DNA of 9,861 nucleotides. It comes from DATKCJ01 sp035513275 (lineage in GTDB: Bacteria; Verrucomicrobiota; Verrucomicrobiia; Opitutales; Opitutaceae). The notes under the pieces were generated by a model. It made no database searches. It worked only from the letters and a program-made list of their open reading frames with translations, and was not told the DNA's origin. The translations under genes and the position numbers were made by a program. Where the stretch lies: contig DATKCJ010000176.1 of the NCBI GenBank assembly GCA_035513275.1, positions 1 to 9,861 on the forward strand. The letters are read 5' to 3'. Shown in pieces: positions 6,240-9,861 of the stretch (position 1 is the stretch's first letter; each line of letters starts with the position of its first letter).

Positions 6240-6479
6240 TCACCGGGCTTGCGTGCGGACGACTGGCACTTCCTCGACGGGGTAACGTGCGGCGATGGTG
6301 AACCACGCGGCCCATGCGAGTGCCTGGATCACGAATGCCGCGACGATCCAGAGCCAGAGGCGGGAGGGTTTGGAGGTAGGGCCGGTCTTTGACCTGCCTT
6401 CTGTATTGTCCGTTTCCCGTGGCAGGTCAGAGACCTGCCCTACGGGGGATGCGCCGGCTGCTGCATCCTCCAGTTTCAT
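6240..6479 (-). CDS. Small single-helix membrane protein at the CcoH (FixH) position
   Basis: This gene of 79 residues begins at an ATG overlapping the ccoG stop (ATGA, 6476-6479). GGGAGG lies seven bases upstream, the best Shine-Dalgarno site in the window. Residues 13-35 (VGQVSDLPRETDN...) are encoded by a REP-like element. Then come a basic stretch and one transmembrane helix (LWIVAAFVIQALAWAAWFTIAA, about residues 43-64), ending RYPVEEVPVVRTQAR. Lying between ccoG and the DsbD_2-like gene, where ccoH is usually found, it may be a reduced CcoH equivalent. It lacks the periplasmic domain of full FixH proteins (about 150 residues), so the name is not certain and no catalytic residues are visible. 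Confidence 0.75.
   Translation of the reverse strand: MKLEDAAAGASPVGQVSDLPRETDNTEGRSKTGPTSKPSRLWLWIVAAFVIQALAWAAWFTIAARYPVEEVPVVRTQAR
6376..6443. repeat. REP/BIME-like element, GTAG...CTAC family, copy 3
   Basis: The GTAG foot is followed by an imperfect hairpin (GGCCGGTC-TTT-GACCTGCC), a spacer of about 25 bases, the hairpin GGCAGGTC-AGA-GACCTGCC (6421-6439) and CTAC. It lies in the 5' end of the small CcoH-position gene and encodes its residues 13-35. The stems are the same as copies 1 and 2; the spacer differs. Confidence 0.82.
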
Positions 6480-8248
6480 TTCGCATCCTCCCGCAGCAAC
6501 TGCGCTTCGGGGCCAAGGAAGTCGACGTCGCGCTTGAGATCGAAAGTCTGCGCCTCGTCGGCAACGTGCACTTCGAAATGAAACGGGCCGGCGTAGGTGT
6601 CGCGCGGTTGTTGGATGATCAGCGGCTGCACGAGTTCGCCGAGTGGGCCGACCTCGACGGTGCCGTCGAAGCCGATCGCGCTCACAGTCGCGGGCGCGCC
6701 GTCCACGCGGACGTTGAACCGCGCGGGTTCGCTGCGCTTGTTGACGATGCGCACGAGGAACTGGTTCCGCACGTTGGCGGAGTCGACGATGTAGGGCGCG
6801 CCGGTCATGCGCGTGACGCCAAACGACGCGCTGTGCACCGTGGAGAGCGCCCACGTCGCGACGCTCGCTCCGATGAAGAGCAGCACAGAGTAGAGGATGG
6901 TGCGCGGGCGGATCCAGCGGGTGCGCATCCCGGCGAATGCGGATTGCGAATCGTAGCGGATAAGGCCGCGCGGCCGCTTGAGGCGCGTCATCACCTCGTC
7001 GCACGCGTCGATGCACGCCGTGCAGCCCACGCACTCCATCTGCAGGCCCTGGCGGATGTCGATGCCCGTGGGGCATACGTGCACGCAGCGGAAGCAGTCG
7101 ATGCAGTCTCCCGTTTGCGCCTCAGCCGCCCGGGTGGCGGGCGGCGATTCAGCAATGTCACTTAATAGGTGACATTGTCCCTGGGAGCTCCCCCCACCAG
7201 AGATGTCACCTAATAGGTGACATTGCGATTTTTCCGTGTGAACGGGAGCAGGGGCGCGCTGCAGCTTTCCGCGCGGTTCGCCGCGGGCGGAGTCGTAGCC
7301 GATGACGAGCGAGTGGTCGTCGATGAGCGCGGATTGGATGCGGCCGTAGGGGCAGATGACGATGCAGAGCTGTTCGCGGAACCAGGCAAAATTGAAGTAG
7401 AGGATCGCCGTTGAGACCGCCATGAATACGAACGCAGTCCAGTGGGCGAACGGCGCGTGCGTCATCATCGACCACACCTCGGGGAGCGAAACGAAGTAGG
7501 CGAGGAACAGGTGCATGATCGCCGCTGAGACGACGATGTATGCCGCGTGCTTCACGATTCGCTTCGTGATCTTCAACGGCGTCCACGGCGCGGCGTCGAG
7601 CGCGCGGCGCTTCACGGCGTCGCCCTCGATCCATCGCTCGATCCGGCGGTAGACATGGTCGAGGAAGACCGTCTGGGGGCATGCCCACCCGCACCAAATG
7701 CGGCCGAGCAGCGCGGTGACGAGGAAGAGCGAAAACCCAAGCCCGGTGATCACGAAAAACAGGAGCCACATGTCCTGCGCGGCGAGTGTGATTCCGAAGA
7801 GGTGGAAGCGGCGCGCGGCGATGTCGAGAAACACCGCCGGGTAGCCATTGATGTGCACCCACGGCAGCGCGAGGTAGAACGCGATCAGCAGCAGCGCCAC
7901 GATGCGGCGCGTGAGAGTGAACCGGCCGCGCGTGTCCGCTGGAAACAGGAACGGCCGCGAGCCGTCGTCGCGGATCGTGGTGACGGAGTTGCGGCTCGGT
8001 GCGGACGGGCGATGCCCGATTGCGCCCTCCTTCGTCCCGCCATGCGGGACTTCGGCGGGCATGGATTGCGGATTGGGGACCGAGGATTGCGGATTGGGGA
8101 TTGCGGATTGCGGATTGGCGGAGGAAGCCTCCGCGTCTTGGAGCGGCTTGCCCTCAAGACGCTTGTCTTGGGTGGTTCCGTCGGAAAGCGCGTTGAGGGC
8201 AACGCGCTCCACCTCGGATTCGCTTGAATTGGCGGGCGTGTCTTTCAT
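6476..8248 (-). CDS. ccoG: CcoG (RdxA/FixG) membrane iron-sulfur protein for cbb3 oxidase copper handling
   Basis: CcoG is a membrane protein with two ferredoxin-type clusters that in proteobacteria reduces Cu(II) for cbb3 assembly. With the ATG at 8246-8248 it has 590 residues, against roughly 480 for typical members. The membrane part includes IVALLLIAFYLALPWVHING (from about 116) and GRIWCGWACPQTVFLDHVYR. CPYGRIQSAL and SLVIGYDSARGEPRGK follow. Cysteines 382, 385, 388, 392 and 406, 409, 412, 416 form the two CxxCxxCxxxC cluster sites. A late helix and the Ig-like C-terminal FixG domain finish it. The extra length is repeat-derived: about 85 N-terminal residues (REP pair, heptamer array, small hairpin) and two CHLLGDI-type palindromes (342-365) in the loop before the first cluster. 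A TTG at 8267-8269 would add seven repeat-encoded residues. The stop overlaps the next start. Confidence 0.95.
   Translation of the reverse strand: MKDTPANSSESEVERVALNALSDGTTQDKRLEGKPLQDAEASSANPQSAIPNPQSSVPNPQSMPAEVPHGGTKEGAIGHRPSAPSRNSVTTIRDDGSRPFLFPADTRGRFTLTRRIVALLLIAFYLALPWVHINGYPAVFLDIAARRFHLFGITLAAQDMWLLFFVITGLGFSLFLVTALLGRIWCGWACPQTVFLDHVYRRIERWIEGDAVKRRALDAAPWTPLKITKRIVKHAAYIVVSAAIMHLFLAYFVSLPEVWSMMTHAPFAHWTAFVFMAVSTAILYFNFAWFREQLCIVICPYGRIQSALIDDHSLVIGYDSARGEPRGKLQRAPAPVHTEKSQCHLLGDISGGGSSQGQCHLLSDIAESPPATRAAEAQTGDCIDCFRCVHVCPTGIDIRQGLQMECVGCTACIDACDEVMTRLKRPRGLIRYDSQSAFAGMRTRWIRPRTILYSVLLFIGASVATWALSTVHSASFGVTRMTGAPYIVDSANVRNQFLVRIVNKRSEPARFNVRVDGAPATVSAIGFDGTVEVGPLGELVQPLIIQQPRDTYAGPFHFEVHVADEAQTFDLKRDVDFLGPEAQLLREDAK
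7154..7176. repeat. Palindromic element copy 5, inside ccoG
   Basis: It has arms AATGTCACTTA and TAGGTGACATT, with one mismatch from perfect symmetry. It encodes QCHLLSDI in CcoG, about residues 358-365, just before the first iron-sulfur cluster site. Confidence 0.88.
7203..7224. repeat. Palindromic element copy 6, inside ccoG
   Basis: It is a perfect palindrome with ATGTCACCTA arms. It encodes QCHLLGDIS at about residues 341-349 of CcoG. It is separated from copy 5 by 26 bases that encode a glycine/serine linker (GGGSSQG). Confidence 0.9.
8034..8050. repeat. Short perfect hairpin in the 5' part of ccoG
   Basis: It consists of GTCCCGC-CAT-GCGGGAC, a seven-base stem with a three-base loop. 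It encodes part of the low-complexity CcoG N-terminal extension (AEVPHGGTKEG). It may be one more half-element of a REP-like family, but only one copy lies in the window. Confidence 0.45.
8063..8118. repeat. Tandem GGATTGC/GGATTGG heptamer array inside ccoG
   Basis: Seven or eight near-perfect copies of a seven-base unit (GGATTGC or GGATTGG) occur, with one short interruption (GACCGA). Because 7 is not a multiple of 3, three units make a 21-base period, and CcoG reads NPQSAIP / NPQSSVP / NPQS at residues 45-62. The array would be prone to slippage. A unit-number change that is not a multiple of three would shift the frame upstream of the CcoG core. Confidence 0.85.
8140..8210. repeat. GGAG-type REP pair inside the 5' end of ccoG
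   Basis: On the minus strand it starts GGAG followed by the hairpin CGCGTTG-CCCT-CAACGCG, then a spacer, then an inverted hairpin (GCGTCTTG-AGGG-CAAGCCGC, one mismatch) and CTCC. The AGCGCGTTG stem and its complement are at 8187-8195 and 8200-8208. It encodes CcoG residues of about 13-37 (VERVALNALSDGTTQDKRLE...). The layout equals the GTAG elements; the stem sequence is a separate family. Confidence 0.75.
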
Positions 8249-8277
8249 TCCGCAATCCGCATTCCGCAATCCGCAAT
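8247..8277. repeat. GCAATCC/GCATTCC heptamer array, inverted relative to the array in ccoG
   Basis: Four to five units of a heptamer (GCAATCC, GCATTCC) form the reverse complement of the 8063-8118 array. It occupies the gap between ccoP and ccoG and touches the ccoG start: the ATG at 8246-8248 follows directly after GGATTGCGGA on the coding strand. Confidence 0.8.
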
Positions 8278-8307
8278 GGAAGCTCCACGATTCATCGTGG
8301 AACTTCC
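8278..8307. repeat. Inverted repeat at the ccoP stop codon
   Basis: The 13-base arms GGAAGCTCCACGA and TCGTGGAACTTCC have one mismatch and a four-base loop. The TGA of ccoP (8292-8294) lies in the loop. It could form a strong RNA hairpin between ccoP and ccoG, either as a decay barrier or as another inserted repeat. There is no T-tract, so a standard intrinsic terminator is unlikely inside this operon. Confidence 0.75.
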
Positions 8308-8870
8308 ACGACGACCGGGTCGCCTTCGTTGTGGACGCTCAGGACGTAGGCAGTGACTTCGCTGATTTTGCGCGCGCCGAGCACGGGGCCCCAGGTGGGC
8401 ATGCCTTTCTCGATCACGCCATGGGTGACGACGTTGTAGAGGTTGAGCGGTTTGCCGCCGTGAATCCATGCGGTGTCGGTGAGGTCGGGTCCGATCGCGG
8501 TCGGGTTCTCGGCCTTGCCGCGCATGCTCGCGAAGTGGCATGCGACGCAGTTGGCGATGAACGTTTCCTTGCCACTCGCGATGACTGCGGGGTTGCGGCT
8601 GAGCGTCCAAAGAGTGGCGTCGTCCATCGTCGCGACGGTGGCGAGACGCTCGGCCTCGATGAGTGCCATTGCGGCGTCGACACTCTCGGCATCGCTGGGT
8701 GCGGTGGGCACCCACTCGTAGTAACCCCAGTATCCGATCCAGAAGACAATTGTGATGTAGAGCGTGTAGAGCCACCAGTTGGGGAGGCGCTTGTCGTATT
8801 CCTGGATGCCGTCGTAGCTGTGGGGGCGGACGGGATCTTCGAGGGGAGCAGATGAGGGATCAGGATTCAT
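8292..8870 (-). CDS. ccoP: CcoP-type subunit of cbb3 oxidase with a single heme c
   Basis: This is a membrane-anchored c-type cytochrome subunit of cbb3 oxidase, delivering electrons to the CcoO/CcoN part. The N-terminus is classic CcoP: YDGIQEYDKRLPNWWLYTLY, running into one transmembrane helix (about residues 33-52). One periplasmic cytochrome c domain follows, with heme motif CVACH (Cys108, Cys111, His112), GPDLTDTAWI and the likely axial methionine in KGMPTWG (Met157). The protein has 192 residues, whereas standard CcoP has about 290-310 and two hemes. Only one CxxCH is present, and the frame shows no sign of a lost second domain. The start ATG overlaps the ccoQ stop (ATGA, 8867-8870). 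The stop lies in the loop of an inverted repeat, which encodes the final residues VEVPR. Confidence 0.93.
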   Translation of the reverse strand: MNPDPSSAPLEDPVRPHSYDGIQEYDKRLPNWWLYTLYITIVFWIGYWGYYEWVPTAPSDAESVDAAMALIEAERLATVATMDDATLWTLSRNPAVIASGKETFIANCVACHFASMRGKAENPTAIGPDLTDTAWIHGGKPLNLYNVVTHGVIEKGMPTWGPVLGARKISEVTAYVLSVHNEGDPVVVEVPR

Positions 8871-9163
8871 CGGTCGGAAGATTCTTGTAGCCCGCCGCGT
8901 GAGCGGCGGGATTCACGGGTTTCGTCCTTCTCGGAAGTCCCTGCGCTCCCTCCTTCGCTCGTCGAGCTATGGAGGGCAGGCACACGCAGGGCTACAGATT
9001 CAGGAGTCGGAGTCTCGAACGGCAGATTCTCGAAGTGCTCGCACTGGCGGCGGCTCATTCGAATCGCGCGCCAGACGAATGTGATGAATATCGACGCGGC
9101 GACGATGAACGCGGCGAGCGTGACCAGTGTGGTCGAGTCTTCGAGGATGAGGCGGCGGAACAT
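8867..9163 (-). CDS. ccoQ: CcoQ-like small subunit of cbb3 oxidase with a repeat-encoded tail
   Basis: This is a small one-helix protein lying between ccoO and ccoP, the normal CcoQ position. Residues 1-55 look native: MFRRLILEDSTTL, a helix at about 11-31 (TTLVTLAAFIVAASIFITFVW), then a basic stretch RAIRMSRRQCEHF, as in CcoQ/FixQ. The rest (about 56-92, VALRVPALHSS...RESRRSRGGLQE) is encoded by a REP-like element and so is probably an acquired tail. CcoQ proteins are usually 50-70 residues, against 98 here. The start ATG (9161-9163) has no Shine-Dalgarno; the bases just upstream are pyrimidine-rich. The stop overlaps the ccoP start by four bases. Identity rests on position and shape, since CcoQ sequences are poorly conserved. 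Confidence 0.85.
   Translation of the reverse strand: MFRRLILEDSTTLVTLAAFIVAASIFITFVWRAIRMSRRQCEHFENLPFETPTPESVALRVPALHSSTSEGGSAGTSEKDETRESRRSRGGLQESSDR
8887..8995. repeat. REP/BIME-like element, GTAGCCC...GGGCTAC family, copy 2, with a nested insertion
   Basis: It shares its feet and first hairpin (CCCGCCGC-GTGA-GCGGCGGG, 8891-8910) with copy 1 in ccoI. The second hairpin's arms CCCTGCG (8939-8945) and CGCAGGG (8985-8991) are separated by 39 bases instead of a few. The extra piece contains its own palindromic arms (CCCTCC ... GGAGGG), so it looks like a repeat inserted within a repeat. The element encodes the C-terminal tail of CcoQ. Confidence 0.82.
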
Positions 9164-9174
9164 GGGAGGAAGTG

Positions 9175-9200
9175 AGCGTGAAAGTGAGAGTGGAAAGTGG
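9175..9200. repeat. GA-rich repeat related to the ccoI inverted repeat
   Basis: GAGCGTGAAAGTGAGAGTGG followed by AAAGTGG closely resembles the arms at 3655-3686 and 3715-3746. It sits just upstream of ccoQ, where the ribosome binding site should be. Confidence 0.65.
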
Positions 9201-9242
9201 GACGGAGGTCGGAGATCGCAGTTCGGAGATGGGGCCGACGGT

Positions 9243-9275
9243 ATTTTCGATTTTGGATTTTCGATTCTCGATTGG
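9243..9275. repeat. ATTTTCGATTTT-type AT-rich repeat, copy 2
   Basis: It is nearly identical to 6204-6237, with one clear difference (CTCGATT for TTCGATT). It lies in the ccoO-ccoQ gap beside two other repeat families. Confidence 0.85.
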
Positions 9276-9278
9276 GTC

Positions 9279-9363
9279 TGTCATTGCGAGGAGCTTGGCT
9301 TGGCGGGCGGGGAAACAATCCAGATGGATCGCCACGGCCCGCGGTGCGGGCCTCGCGATGACA
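9279..9363. repeat. MITE-like element with TGTCATTGCGAGG termini
   Basis: Thirteen-base terminal inverted repeats, TGTCATTGCGAGG (9279-9291) and CCTCGCGATGACA (9351-9363), have one mismatch. The interior includes AAACAATCCAGATGGATCGC. From memory, similar sequences recur as interspersed repeats in many bacterial genomes. It ends two bases short of the ccoO stop codon. Confidence 0.7.
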
Positions 9364-9364
9364 A

Positions 9365-9861
9365 TCAATTTTCTCGCATGGCGGTCTCCTGGCTGACGTC
9401 CTCGAACTTTCCGAGGTGCTGGAGGTAGGCGATGAGGGCGATGATCTCCTTGTCGGGTGCGACGTAGGCGCCGGCGTCCTTCAGGCCGGTGGCGATTCCG
9501 GAGGACTGCGTTGCGACGGACGTGGCGATTTCCTCGTCGGTCCACGCCGGGTAGGGCACACCGAGTGCGCGCTGCGCGGCGATCTTAGAAGGGAGCGCTG
9601 CGACGTCGGCGTCATTCTCGAGCAGCCACGGGTAGGAGGGCATGTTCGAGCCGATCGAAATCGAGCGCGGGTCCTCCATGTGGCGAAGGTGCCAGACGTC
9701 GGGATACTTGCCTCCGACGCGGGCGAGGTCGGGGCCGTTGCGCTTAGAACCCCATTGGAACGGGTGGTCGTAGATCGATTCGCCGAGGCGCGAGTAGTCG
9801 CCGTAGCGGAGCACGTCGGGCACGAGCGTGCGGATCATCTGCGAGTGGCAGGTGTAGCAAC
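9365..9861 (-). CDS. ccoO: CcoO, monoheme cytochrome c subunit of cbb3 oxidase (C-terminal part, runs off window)
   Basis: This is the C-terminal 164 residues of the membrane-anchored monoheme c subunit that passes electrons to the CcoN catalytic subunit. The frame continues past the right edge. The first readable residues are CYTCHSQMIRTL, the CcoO heme motif (9845-9859). Diagnostic stretches follow: YGDYSRLGESIYDHPFQWGS, RNGPDLARVGGKYPD, WHLRHMEDPRSI and SNMPSYPWL, whose methionine is the expected axial heme ligand. DKEIIALIAYLQHLGKF comes near the end. The start and the N-terminal membrane anchor are outside, so I cannot say whether this is a separate CcoO or the second half of a CcoN-CcoO fusion. 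A 201-base gap made largely of repeats separates it from ccoQ, unusually wide for this operon. Confidence 0.96.
   Translation of the reverse strand, partial: CYTCHSQMIRTLVPDVLRYGDYSRLGESIYDHPFQWGSKRNGPDLARVGGKYPDVWHLRHMEDPRSISIGSNMPSYPWLLENDADVAALPSKIAAQRALGVPYPAWTDEEIATSVATQSSGIATGLKDAGAYVAPDKEIIALIAYLQHLGKFEDVSQETAMREN

Noticed and set aside
8278..8307. Intrinsic terminator after ccoP
   Set aside because: The hairpin is strong but no T-tract follows on the minus strand, and ccoG of the same pathway continues directly downstream.

Overview
The window is a GC-rich bacterial chromosome segment in which every convincing gene lies on the minus strand. The core is a cytochrome cbb3 (high-affinity, heme-copper) oxidase operon with its assembly genes. 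In transcription order it reads: ccoO (3' part, 9365-9861), ccoQ (8867-9163), a single-heme ccoP (8292-8870), the iron-sulfur/membrane protein ccoG (6476-8248), a small one-helix protein at the ccoH position (6240-6479), a DsbD_2/TauE-SafE-like membrane protein (5504-6202) and the copper-exporting P-type ATPase ccoI (2688-5501). A gap of 404 bases follows, then the periplasmic methionine sulfoxide repair pair msrP (1321-2283) and msrQ (568-1305), and the start of an NDH-2 type NADH dehydrogenase (450 down to the window edge).

Together the genes describe an aerobic or microaerobic respiratory bacterium with a Gram-negative envelope. NDH-2 would feed electrons into the quinone pool. MsrQ would draw on quinol to drive periplasmic MsrP. 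The cbb3 oxidase would be the terminal oxidase, with CcoG, CcoI and the DsbD_2-like protein supplying and handling copper. The style of repeats (REP-like hairpins, and arrays translating as NPQSAIPNPQS or ENRKSKIEN) reminds me of Verrucomicrobiota such as Opitutales. That is an impression from memory and not a demonstrated assignment.

The striking feature is the density of short dispersed repeats, from about nine families, lying in the gaps and inside reading frames. (1) A palindrome with 11-base arms (AATGTCACCTA and its complement) occurs six times, four in ccoI and two in ccoG, always in the one frame without a stop, encoding CHLLGDI-like peptides. (2) Several REP/BIME-like elements consist of GTAG (or GGAG), a hairpin, a spacer, an inverted hairpin and CTAC (or CTCC). 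They form the N-terminal extensions of MsrQ, the CcoH-position protein, CcoI and CcoG, and the C-terminus of CcoQ. (3) GGATTGC-type heptamer arrays, GA/GT-rich repeats and AT-rich ATTTTCGATTTT repeats also occur. Two stop codons (msrQ, ccoP) and possibly the ccoG start codon lie inside repeats. CcoI is enlarged to 937 residues by about 110 residues of repeat-derived sequence in its nucleotide-binding domain, and CcoG to 590.

All calls rest on reading the sequence by eye. No database search was made.
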